Positions 44,136 to 52,231 of a stretch of 64,000 nucleotides of DNA are shown one piece after another; the stretch's first letter is position 1, and every line of letters starts with the position of its first letter. The translations under genes were made by a program, and so were the position numbers. The DNA is taken from positions 1 to 64,000 of the forward strand of contig NZ_QGDV01000008.1 in the NCBI RefSeq assembly GCF_003149025.1, in the 5' to 3' direction. This DNA is from Rathayibacter iranicus NCPPB 2253 = VKM Ac-1602 (GTDB taxonomy: Bacteria; Actinomycetota; Actinomycetes; Actinomycetales; Microbacteriaceae). The notes beneath the pieces are model-generated. The model searched no databases. It was given only the letters and a program-made list of their open reading frames with translations, and was not told where the DNA came from.

Positions 44136-46372
44136 GCCGCCGCTCCGAGCGTGATCCGCGCTCGGGGTCCGTGCTGCTCACTGCGCTGCTCTGGCTCGCG
44201 ATCGTCGCGGCCGCGGCGGGCGCCGGGCGTTTGTTCGTCGGAGTCGGCTGGTTGGTGCAGCTGGCGGTGGCCGCGGCCGTGGTGCTTGCGGTCCCTGCCG
44301 CTGCGCGGGCGCTCCGCTCGCATCCGGTCGTCCCGCCAATCCTGGGGACGCTGGCGGCCGTCGGCGTCCTGACGGCGATGTTCGTGCCGGCACGGGCGCT
44401 GCTGTTTGTCGTGCCCACGCCCGGTGCCGTGGCGCAGGCGAAGGCGCTCGCCGAGGGCGGTTTCGTCTCCATCGCCCAACAAGGTTTGCCGGCTGTCGCT
44501 GATGCGGGGATCTCCTTACTCCTGATCGGCGGCGTCGTGGTGCTGACGTGGGCGGCCGATCTCTTCGCGTTCTCCATCCGCCTGCCCGCGCTGACCGGGT
44601 TGTTCCCTGCCGCGCTGCTCGCCGTGCCCGCGGTCATCGACCCCTCCGACGTCTCCTGGGCGAGCTTGGTGGTCACTGCCGTGGCCTACGCGGGCGTTCT
44701 CGCGGTCAGCGCGACACCGGAGCGGAGCAAGGGTTGGCGGGTCGCACCGGCCGCGTCCCTGCCGTCGCTCGCGATCGTGACGGTCGTCGTCATCGGCGCC
44801 GGCCTACTCGCGGGGTCGGCGACCGGCTACGCGCGGACCACCGCCAGCTCAGGGGTTTCGGGCGCGCTCTTCAATGGCGCGATTGATCCGGTGGTCGCGC
44901 TCGGCAGCGATCTGCGCCGACCGAATCCGGTGACGGTGCTGCGCTACGCCACCGACTCGGACCTGCCCGTCTATCTTCGCGTGCTCACCGTCTCGGACTT
45001 CGCCGGCGAGAACTGGGGTCCGAGCGACACCGAGCAGACGGCCGCGATCGACGCGCCGATCCCTCCCGAAGGCCTCGGCGAGGGCGTTCCGCGCGAGGCG
45101 GAGGAGGTCGACGTCTCGATCGAGACGCTGCGGAGCACATGGCTCCCCGTGCCCTACCCCGTGTCCTCCATGTCGGGTGTGGGCGAGAGCTGGCTGCAGG
45201 ACGTTCAGGATGGCTCGATTCGCGGCGAGGCTACCACCAGGGCAGGCGACGACTACGAGGTTCAGGCGCTGCGCCTCGCGCCGGATCCGCAGCAGCTCGT
45301 CGACGCGCCCGCTCCGACGGGACTGGACCGCTACCTGGTGCTCCCGGACGACGTCCCCGAGATTGTCCGCTCGACGGCGCTCGAGGCCACGGTCGACGCT
45401 CCGACCGGCTATGACCGCGCACGGGCCCTGCAGTCGTTCTTCCGCTCGTCCGAGTTCCGCTATTCGGAGCAGACGCCTGCCGAGGAGGGCTACGACGGGG
45501 ACGGTGTTGGCGTCCTCGCCGCATTCCTCGACGCGCGCGAGGGGTACTGCGTGCACTTCGCTTCGGCGATGGCGGTGATGGCGCGCGAGCTGGGCATTCC
45601 CTCGCGTCTCGCGATCGGCTACCAGCCCGGATCGGTCGTGCCCTCTCGCGGCAACGACCTGACCAGCTACCGCGTTCTCTCCTCCGATCTGCACGCGTGG
45701 CCCGAACTCTACTTTGAGGGCGTCGGCTGGCTGCCCTTCGAGCCCACACCGAGCCGCGGCGCGCCCGCCTCCTACACGCTGCCGAGCGCGACCGCCTCGA
45801 CGCGGCCGGCAACTCCGGGCGCGACGCCGAGCGCGGCGCCCGGGGCGTCGAGCGCACCTGCGGAGATTGGCGCCGCCTCGGCCGCCACACCGACTCCGAC
45901 GGCCGGTGCAATTGATGACACGGCGACGAGCGCCGCTCCAGCCGTGACGCTCTGGGTGCTCCTGCTCCTGGTGCTCCTGGTGCCCTGGCTACTCCGCGTT
46001 CTCCAGCGGACCCTGCGCCGTCGCGCCGCTCGTGCCGGCTCCAGCGAGGCCGCCTGGGCTGAGCTGCTCGCGAGCGCGCGGGACCTCGGCATCCCGGTCG
46101 AGTCCGGAGAGTCGCCGCGGGCTCAGGAAGCGCACATCGCTCCAGAACTCAACGCAGCGGCGCGGGAGTCGTTGTGCCGCCTGCGGGAGCGGATCGAGCG
46201 CCGGCGCTACGCCCCGCAGTCGACCGAGGCGGAGTCGTGGGATGCTGCGGCCGCGGTGGTCGCCGCTCTCCGCGGTAGCGCCGGACCTGGGCGGCGAACT
46301 TTCGCAGCGCTGGTGCCACGATCGGCGCTCGACCCGCTGGCCAGATTCGGGCGTCGGAGGTCCGACCTATGA
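44132..46372 (+). CDS. TgpA-like transglutaminase-domain membrane protein
   Basis: A 746-residue protein: N-terminal DUF3488 part with five to six helices (about 12-235), an extracytoplasmic region, then a transglutaminase core with the Cys in AREGYCVHFASAMAVMARELG near residue 470, the His in SDLHAWPELYFEGVGWLPFEPTP and the Asp implied nearby. A Pro/Ala/Thr-rich linker, another helix (about 606-622) and a cytoplasmic DUF4129-like tail follow. Likely modifies or processes proteins at the cell surface. GTG start overlaps DUF58 (GTGA). Confidence 0.88.
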   Translation: MSRRSERDPRSGSVLLTALLWLAIVAAAAGAGRLFVGVGWLVQLAVAAAVVLAVPAAARALRSHPVVPPILGTLAAVGVLTAMFVPARALLFVVPTPGAVAQAKALAEGGFVSIAQQGLPAVADAGISLLLIGGVVVLTWAADLFAFSIRLPALTGLFPAALLAVPAVIDPSDVSWASLVVTAVAYAGVLAVSATPERSKGWRVAPAASLPSLAIVTVVVIGAGLLAGSATGYARTTASSGVSGALFNGAIDPVVALGSDLRRPNPVTVLRYATDSDLPVYLRVLTVSDFAGENWGPSDTEQTAAIDAPIPPEGLGEGVPREAEEVDVSIETLRSTWLPVPYPVSSMSGVGESWLQDVQDGSIRGEATTRAGDDYEVQALRLAPDPQQLVDAPAPTGLDRYLVLPDDVPEIVRSTALEATVDAPTGYDRARALQSFFRSSEFRYSEQTPAEEGYDGDGVGVLAAFLDAREGYCVHFASAMAVMARELGIPSRLAIGYQPGSVVPSRGNDLTSYRVLSSDLHAWPELYFEGVGWLPFEPTPSRGAPASYTLPSATASTRPATPGATPSAAPGASSAPAEIGAASAATPTPTAGAIDDTATSAAPAVTLWVLLLLVLLVPWLLRVLQRTLRRRAARAGSSEAAWAELLASARDLGIPVESGESPRAQEAHIAPELNAAARESLCRLRERIERRRYAPQSTEAESWDAAAAVVAALRGSAGPGRRTFAALVPRSALDPLARFGRRRSDL

Positions 46373-46379
46373 TCGCTAG

Positions 46380-48545
46380 GTGATCTCGGACCCCCTCGAC
46401 GCCTCTCTCGCGCCGCTGATCGGGCCTCGTACCGCCGGTGCGGTCGAGAAGGCGTTCAGCTACCGCACGGTCGGCGAACTGCTGGGACACTACCCGCGCC
46501 GTTACGCCAAGCGCGGTGAGTTGACGGCGCTCTCGCGACTGCCCATTGGTGAGAGCGTCACGATCGTCGCGGAGGTGCGCGAGGTGCGGGAGCGCCCGAT
46601 GCGCAACCGACGGGGCACGCTGCTCGAGGTCGTCATCTCGGATGGGTCGGGGACCCTTTCGCTGACGTTCTTCGGGCAGCCGTGGCGCGCGGCCAAGCTG
46701 CACCGTGGTGTGCGCGGGATCTTCGCCGGTACCGTCTCGATGTTCCGCGACACTCCGCAGCTCACGCATCCCGATTACCGGCTCTTCGACGACGAGGAGG
46801 CGGCCGTGACCTCGGGCGGCGCCGAACTAGCGAAGGACTGGGCGGAGCGGCCTATCCCGATCTACCCGGCGACGAGTGCGCTCTCGAGTTGGCAGCTCCA
46901 GGCGGCGATCGGCGTGCTCCTCGACGGGCTGCGCGACGTGCCCGACCCGATGCCGGAGCCGGTATGGCTCGGCCGTGCGCTGCTGCCGCTCGGCGACGCG
47001 CTCGAGCTGATCCACCGGCCCCAGCGCGAGGGCGAGGAGGCGCAGGCGCGCGAGACACTGCGCTTCCACGAGGCGTTCCTCCTGCAACTCGCCCTCCTCG
47101 AGCGCCGCGCCTCGGCGCGCAGCACCTCCGCGACCGCCCGCGTGCCCTCGCCCGGCGGCCTCCTCGAGCGTTTCGACTCCGCCCTGCCTTTTCGCCTCAC
47201 CGGCGAACAGAGCGCGGTGGGTCGTGAGATCGAGGCCGACCTTGCGACCGAGAGCCCGATGACCCGGCTGGTGCAGGGTGAGGTCGGTTCGGGCAAGACG
47301 CTCGTCGCACTCCGCGCCATGCTGACGGTGGCCGAGAGCGGCGGCCAGGCTGCCTTGCTCGCGCCGACCGAGGTCCTGGCCGGGCAGCATCTGCGCTCGA
47401 TCGTGCGCACGCTGGGGCCCCAACTCGCGACGGAACTCGTGCCGACGCTCCTGACCGGCGGGCTGGGAGCTGCTGAGCGTCGCTCCGCACTGCTGCGGAT
47501 CGTCTCGGGCACGGCAAAGATCGTCGTCGGCACACACGCGCTGCTCGGCGATGCAGTCACCTTCTACGACCTCGCACTCGTCGTGATCGACGAGCAACAC
47601 CGGTTCGGCGTCGACCAGCGCGATGCACTGCGGCGCAAGGGGGCGAAGCCGCCGCACGTGCTCGTGCTGACGGCCACGCCCATCCCGCGCACCGTCGCGA
47701 TGACCGTCTTCGGCGACCTCGACACCTCGACCATTCGGGAGTTGCCCGCCGGCCGCCCCGGCATCACGAGCCACGTGGTGCCGCTCGCCGAGCATCCTGC
47801 GTGGATCGCCCGGGCGTGGGAGCGGGCGGAGGAGGAGATCCGCGCCGGTCACCAGGTCTACCTCGTCTGCCCGGCGATCGAGCCGGGTGAGCCGACCGAG
47901 CGCGCCGCGGAGGATGCTCCGACCGCCGCGCCGCTCTCGACGGTCGCGGCGACGATCGAGGGCGTGCGCGCGCATCCGCTGCTCGGCACGCGACGCTCCG
48001 CGGCCCTGCATGGTCGGATGAGCACCGACGAGAAGGACGCCGTCATGCGCGCGTTTGCGGCCGGGGACATCGACGTGCTCGTCTCGACCACCGTGATCGA
48101 GGTGGGCGTCGATGTGCCGAACGCCTCGATGATGGTGGTGCTCGACGCCGAGCGGTTCGGTGTCTCGCAGCTGCACCAGCTGCGCGGGCGGATCGGGCGC
48201 GGTGGCGTGGCAGGCGTCTGCCTGTTCGTCACGGCGGCGGAGGAGGGCACCCTCGCGCGGAAGCGGGTCGAGGCGGTCGCCGCGACCCTCGACGGCTTCG
48301 AGCTCGCCGAGGTGGACCTCGAGCTGCGGCGCGAGGGCGACGTGCTGGGCGATTCGCAGTCTGGCGGCCGCTCCTCGCTGCGTCTGCTACGCGTAGTCCA
48401 GGACGCCCACGTCATCGTCGAGGCGCGAGCCCTGGCGGAGCGGCTCCTCGAGGAGGATCCAACGCTTGCCGCGCACGAGCTGCTCCGCGCCGCTCTGGAG
48501 CGCCGGGTGCAGGACCGCGACCGGGAGTTCCTGGCCAAGAGCTAG
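46380..48545 (+). CDS. recG: ATP-dependent DNA helicase RecG
   Basis: A 721-residue RecG: N-terminal wedge/OB region (VGELLGHYPRRYAKRGEL), Walker A VQGEVGSGKTLVALRAM near 298-314, DEQH box VVIDEQHRFGVDQRD, motif III LTATPIPRT, and C-terminal VSTTVIEVGVDVPNA and QLHQLRGRIGRGG. It rescues stalled replication forks. The GTG start is 7 bases after the TgpA-like stop; coaD follows. Confidence 0.96.
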   Translation: MISDPLDASLAPLIGPRTAGAVEKAFSYRTVGELLGHYPRRYAKRGELTALSRLPIGESVTIVAEVREVRERPMRNRRGTLLEVVISDGSGTLSLTFFGQPWRAAKLHRGVRGIFAGTVSMFRDTPQLTHPDYRLFDDEEAAVTSGGAELAKDWAERPIPIYPATSALSSWQLQAAIGVLLDGLRDVPDPMPEPVWLGRALLPLGDALELIHRPQREGEEAQARETLRFHEAFLLQLALLERRASARSTSATARVPSPGGLLERFDSALPFRLTGEQSAVGREIEADLATESPMTRLVQGEVGSGKTLVALRAMLTVAESGGQAALLAPTEVLAGQHLRSIVRTLGPQLATELVPTLLTGGLGAAERRSALLRIVSGTAKIVVGTHALLGDAVTFYDLALVVIDEQHRFGVDQRDALRRKGAKPPHVLVLTATPIPRTVAMTVFGDLDTSTIRELPAGRPGITSHVVPLAEHPAWIARAWERAEEEIRAGHQVYLVCPAIEPGEPTERAAEDAPTAAPLSTVAATIEGVRAHPLLGTRRSAALHGRMSTDEKDAVMRAFAAGDIDVLVSTTVIEVGVDVPNASMMVVLDAERFGVSQLHQLRGRIGRGGVAGVCLFVTAAEEGTLARKRVEAVAATLDGFELAEVDLELRREGDVLGDSQSGGRSSLRLLRVVQDAHVIVEARALAERLLEEDPTLAAHELLRAALERRVQDRDREFLAKS

Positions 48546-48599
48546 CTGCGACTTGCCCGGGCCAGACGCCGGCGAGCCCGCGTCCCCTACGCTGTCGGC

Positions 48600-49082
48600 A
48601 TGGCCCGCATCGCCGTCGTCCCTGGCTCCTTCGACCCCGTCACTCTGGGGCACCTCGACGTGATCGAGCGAGCCGCGCGCCTGGTCGACGAGCTGCACGT
48701 CGTGGTCGTGCACAACCCCGGCAAGTCTGCGCTGCTGCCGATCTCGCAGCGGGTCGCTCTGATCGAGCAGTCGATCGCGGAGGCGGGAATCGCGGGACGG
48801 ATCGTCGTCGCCTCCTGGAGCATGGGTCTGCTCGTCGACTACTGCACCGACGTGGGCGCGAGCATCCTGGTGAAGGGCATCCGCTCGCAGGTCGACGTGG
48901 CCTACGAGACCCCGATGGCGATCGTCAACCGCAATCTGGCGCACGTCGAAACGGTCTTCCTCCTGCCCGACCCGGCCCACGCGCACGTGTCGAGTTCGCT
49001 CGTCCGCCAAGTGTCGTCCCTCGGTGGGGACGTCGCCCCGTATGTCCCGCGCGCGGTCGCCGCCTACCTCGCCGCCTCCTGA
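48600..49082 (+). CDS. coaD: phosphopantetheine adenylyltransferase
   Basis: A 160-residue CoaD with [17 protein letters not shown] (nucleotidyl-transfer T-x-G-H near 15-18), [14 protein letters not shown] and [18 protein letters not shown]. It catalyses the penultimate step of coenzyme A synthesis. The ATG gives the exact family N-terminus. It follows recG by about 55 bases, a usual neighbour. Confidence 0.96.
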   Translation: MARIAVVPGSFDPVTLGHLDVIERAARLVDELHVVVVHNPGKSALLPISQRVALIEQSIAEAGIAGRIVVASWSMGLLVDYCTDVGASILVKGIRSQVDVAYETPMAIVNRNLAHVETVFLLPDPAHAHVSSSLVRQVSSLGGDVAPYVPRAVAAYLAAS

Positions 49083-49134
49083 CCCACACCGCGTCTCGCG
49101 CGACGTCCGAGGTCGCAGCCGAGAGAATGGACCG

Positions 49135-49929
49135 GTGAGCGAAGCGCGTGTGCAAGCCTGGGCCCTCGACGGCATCCCGGAGGTGACCGCAGAGGACGAT
49201 TTGCTCGAGCTGATCCTCGCAGCCGCCTCCGCCGCAGACACCGAGGACCGACCGGTCGACGGCGACATCCTCGTCGTCACCAGCAAGATCGTCTCGAAGG
49301 CCGAGGGCCGGGTCGTCGCCGCGGCCGACCGCGAGGACGCCATCACCGCCGAGACCGTCCGTGTCGTCGCCACGCGGTCCCATGCCACCGGCGTCACCCG
49401 CATCGTCGAGAACCGCCTCGGCATCGTCCAGGCGGCGGCCGGAGTCGATGCGAGCAACGTCACGGAGGGCACCGTGCTGCTCCTCCCCGTCGATCCCGAC
49501 GCCTCGGCCCGGGCGCTTTGCGCGGGGCTCCGTGAGCGTCTCGGCATCAGCGTCGGCGTGCTGGTGAGCGACACCCTCGGCCGCGCCTGGCGCATTGGCC
49601 AAACCGACGCCGCGATCGGTGCTGCGGGGGTGCTCGTCGTGGATGACTTGCGCGGCGGGGTGGATGCGCTCGGTCGCGCGCTCGCCGTCACCCTGCCCGC
49701 CGTGGCGGATGAGATCGCCGCGCTCGGCGATCTGGTGAAGGGCAAGGCCAACGGCCGTCCTGTCGCGGTCGTTCGAGGGCTGTCCCGGCTGGTGAGCGGG
49801 CTGGATGCCCCTGGCGCCCGCTCGCTCACCCGGACGGGGCCGGAAGACATGTTCCGGCTGGGCGCCGACGAGGCGTTCGCCCAGGGCTACGCGGCGGGAG
49901 TCGCGGCGGCCCGCGGAGAGCGCGAGTGA
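49135..49929 (+). CDS. cofE: coenzyme F420-0:L-glutamate ligase (single-domain)
   Basis: A 264-residue Cof[56 protein letters not shown] and [17 protein letters not shown]. It adds glutamates to F420-0. Its length equals the ligase domain alone; mycobacterial FbiB has an additional C-terminal nitroreductase-like domain of about 200 residues that is absent here. The GTG at 49135 starts the family motif. The stop overlaps cofC by 4 bases. Confidence 0.9.
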   Translation: MSEARVQAWALDGIPEVTAEDDLLELILAAASAADTEDRPVDGDILVVTSKIVSKAEGRVVAAADREDAITAETVRVVATRSHATGVTRIVENRLGIVQAAAGVDASNVTEGTVLLLPVDPDASARALCAGLRERLGISVGVLVSDTLGRAWRIGQTDAAIGAAGVLVVDDLRGGVDALGRALAVTLPAVADEIAALGDLVKGKANGRPVAVVRGLSRLVSGLDAPGARSLTRTGPEDMFRLGADEAFAQGYAAGVAAARGERE

Positions 49930-50537
49930 CACCCCCCTGGAGCGCCGTCGTTGTCTTCAAGGGGCGTGGGAACTCAAAGACTCGCCTCGACGTCGCTGCA
50001 CGAGGGGAACTCGCCGAGGCATTCCTCCTCGACACGCTCGCTGCGGCCGCGGCCGCGGTGGCGGCGCTTCTCCTGGTGACCTCGGACACCGTCGTGGCCG
50101 AGCGGGCGCGCATCGAGCATCCGGAACTCGTCGTCGTGCCCGATCCCGGCAGCCTCGATTCCGCCGTGTCCGCCGGCAGCGCGGCGGCTCTGCGCCTGCG
50201 CCCGGAGGCTCCCGTGATCGTGCTGACCGGGGATTTGCCGGCGTTGCTGACGTCCGACCTCGAGCAGGCTCTCGCCGTGGCCACCTCCCTCCCGGCGGTC
50301 GTGCCCGATCGGGAGGGGAGCGGCACGACCGCGCTTCTGCTCGCTGCTGGCGCGCTCATCACTCCGGCGTTCGGACCGGACTCGCTGGCACGCCACCGCG
50401 CCGCGGGTTGCGCCCTCGTCGACCTGCCGTCGAATTCGACCGTGCGGCTTGATGTCGACACCCTCAGCGACCTGCACGATGCCGAGAAAGCAGGCGTCGG
50501 CCCGCACACCGCGCACGCCCGTGCGGAGTCGGCGTAA
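49926..50537 (+). CDS. cofC: 2-phospho-L-lactate/phosphoenolpyruvate guanylyltransferase
   Basis: A 203-residue CofC/FbiD nucleotidyltransferase: [17 protein letters not shown] at the N-terminus (basic nucleotide-binding loop), a [17 protein letters not shown] helix-strand, [16 protein letters not shown] and [17 protein letters not shown]. It makes the GMP-activated three-carbon precursor of F420. The GTG overlaps the cofE stop (GTGA). cofD and fbiC are not in the window. Confidence 0.9.
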   Translation: MTPPWSAVVVFKGRGNSKTRLDVAARGELAEAFLLDTLAAAAAAVAALLLVTSDTVVAERARIEHPELVVVPDPGSLDSAVSAGSAAALRLRPEAPVIVLTGDLPALLTSDLEQALAVATSLPAVVPDREGSGTTALLLAAGALITPAFGPDSLARHRAAGCALVDLPSNSTVRLDVDTLSDLHDAEKAGVGPHTAHARAESA

Positions 50538-50576
50538 CCCCGTGCGTGTCCGTTCCGGCCGTCGAGGCGGCTCGCC

Positions 50577-51407
50577 TCAGGCGAGCAGTCCGGTCTCGAA
50601 CGTCGCCGTCAGCTCCCGATGCACCGGCAGTACGGCATCGTCCACAGCGCGGATCGGCACCGCTCGCCGCGTGCTCGACACTAGCCAGGCCGCCTCCGCC
50701 CCCGTGAGCGCCGCGACCGGTAGCTCGCGCCGCGCTGGCTCCAGCCCGTGCTCCACACCCAGCGCGAGGATGCGCTCCACGGTCGTCCCCGCGAGCACCC
50801 CACTCGAGGACGGCGTCGCCAGCACACCGTCCACGAGCAGCACGAGGCTCGACGTCGCTCCCTCGAGAAGCAGCCCGTCACTCGTCCGCCAGACGACGTC
50901 CTCCGCACCGCGCGCCGCGGCCTCGCGCAAGGCCGCCCGGGTGACCGCGCCCGAGGTTGTCTTCACTCCACCCAGGAGCCACGGCGCCAGAGGCCCGCTC
51001 GCGTAGCCCCGGTCGAGCACGACAATCGCCACCCCGCGCTCCCGCAGCTCCCGCGCATCCGGCGTGGGGGAGGCGCGGACCGTGCACCGCGCAGTGTCGT
51101 CCCTGCCGTACGCCGCGACGAACCGCACCGTCAGATCGTCGACCGCCTCGTGCTCGGCCACAGCGAGATCGAGTGCCCGCGACCAGATCGCCGCTTCGGG
51201 GATCGACAGCCCAATTGCACGCGCCGACGCGTCGAGCCGGTCGAGGTGCTCGGGAAGCGCTCGGGGCCGGCCTCGAAGGACCGCCACCGTCTCGAAGACA
51301 CCGTCACCGCGAAGGTAACCGGCCTCGTCGACATGTACGAGCGGCGCTCGCGGATCGCGGAGCAGGGGGACACCGGAGTCGATTTCCACGAGGACGGGAT
51401 CTGTCAC
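50577..51407 (-). CDS. pabC: aminodeoxychorismate lyase / class IV aminotransferase
   Basis: A 276-residue PLP fold-type IV enzyme: HVDEAGYLRGDGVFETVAV near 25-43, RLDASARAIGL, the PLP-lysine block LLGGVKTTSGA, EDVVWRTSDGLLLEGATSSL and VLAGTTVERIL. It fits PabC, which yields p-aminobenzoate for folate, but branched-chain or D-amino acid aminotransferases share the fold. The GTG at 51407 gives the family N-terminus. It converges on cofC. Confidence 0.8.
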   Translation of the reverse strand: MTDPVLVEIDSGVPLLRDPRAPLVHVDEAGYLRGDGVFETVAVLRGRPRALPEHLDRLDASARAIGLSIPEAAIWSRALDLAVAEHEAVDDLTVRFVAAYGRDDTARCTVRASPTPDARELRERGVAIVVLDRGYASGPLAPWLLGGVKTTSGAVTRAALREAAARGAEDVVWRTSDGLLLEGATSSLVLLVDGVLATPSSSGVLAGTTVERILALGVEHGLEPARRELPVAALTGAEAAWLVSSTRRAVPIRAVDDAVLPVHRELTATFETGLLA

Positions 51408-51433
51408 ACACCCATCCTGCTCCCGTCGCCGAC

Positions 51434-52231
51434 TCAGCGGGGGAGGAGCCCGTTCGCCACGTCCTCGGCGCTCGAGAGTTCGCGCCACGGCTCCGAGAGC
51501 ATCCCCGTCTTCGGCAGCACATCCGCGTCGGCCAGAGCCGCGACGTCGAGCCCGGTCAGCGACCCGATCTCGGCGACGGGCAGCTGGAACGTGCGGAAGC
51601 CGCCGAGCGGTACAAGGCTCTCGCTGACGCGCTCGACGAGGTCGCTCTGATCGAGCAGGTAGGCGCTCGTCGCGAGTGAGGCTCCGTCCGGGCTCCACGC
51701 CGCGATCTTCCAGAATCGCCGAGGGATGCCGACGCCGCGGTACTCCGGGTCGTCGTCGGCGAGGACCGGGCCGGTGAAGACGCTGAGCCGGGTCCGCCAC
51801 GTCTGCGCGTACTCGAGCACCAGCGTCTCAAGTCCCAGCCACAACTCCTGCGACTGGTTGAACCCGCTGGCCTGTGGAGCGGCATTCGTGTAGCAGAAGC
51901 TGTCGTGGTTGGCGGCACGCGCGTCGGCGGGTTCGCCCCAGACGGGGTCGCGGCGGCGCACGAGGTGGCCGCGGTCGAGGTTGTTGCGGGCGTACACCTC
52001 CGGGCCGGTCTGCTCGGAGGCCGGGATGCGCTCGTCGAGGTGCCAGTCGTCGCCGCGGCCGAGGTCGACCAGGCGAGCACCGTCGATGTTCACGGCGGTC
52101 GCGAGTGCCAGACGTCGCTCCGGAGCGAGCACCACCTCGAAGTGCGTGTACGACAGCAGCCGCACCTCCCGCTCGGACGAGGGACGCAACGCCGCGGCGG
52201 TGACCCCAAGGAACTCCGCGTCGAAGCTCAC
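51434..52231 (-). CDS. DRGH-type non-specific DNA/RNA endonuclease
   Basis: A 265-residue protein with the beta-beta-alpha metal nuclease motif NNLDRGHLVRR (catalytic His89 in D-R-G-H) and a following SFCYTNAAPQASGFNQSQE with the metal-binding Asn, as in NucA/Serratia-type nucleases. No signal peptide is seen, unlike most members, so it is either cytoplasmic or exported another way. The GTG overlaps the PBP stop by 4 bases, so its translation is tied to the penicillin-binding protein. Confidence 0.87.
   Translation of the reverse strand: MSFDAEFLGVTAAALRPSSEREVRLLSYTHFEVVLAPERRLALATAVNIDGARLVDLGRGDDWHLDERIPASEQTGPEVYARNNLDRGHLVRRRDPVWGEPADARAANHDSFCYTNAAPQASGFNQSQELWLGLETLVLEYAQTWRTRLSVFTGPVLADDDPEYRGVGIPRRFWKIAAWSPDGASLATSAYLLDQSDLVERVSESLVPLGGFRTFQLPVAEIGSLTGLDVAALADADVLPKTGMLSEPWRELSSAEDVANGLLPR

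Noticed and set aside
50570-50586. Small palindrome between cofC and pabC as terminator
   Set aside because: Only a 7-bp stem with a 3-base loop and no T-run; it overlaps the pabC stop and is too weak to call.
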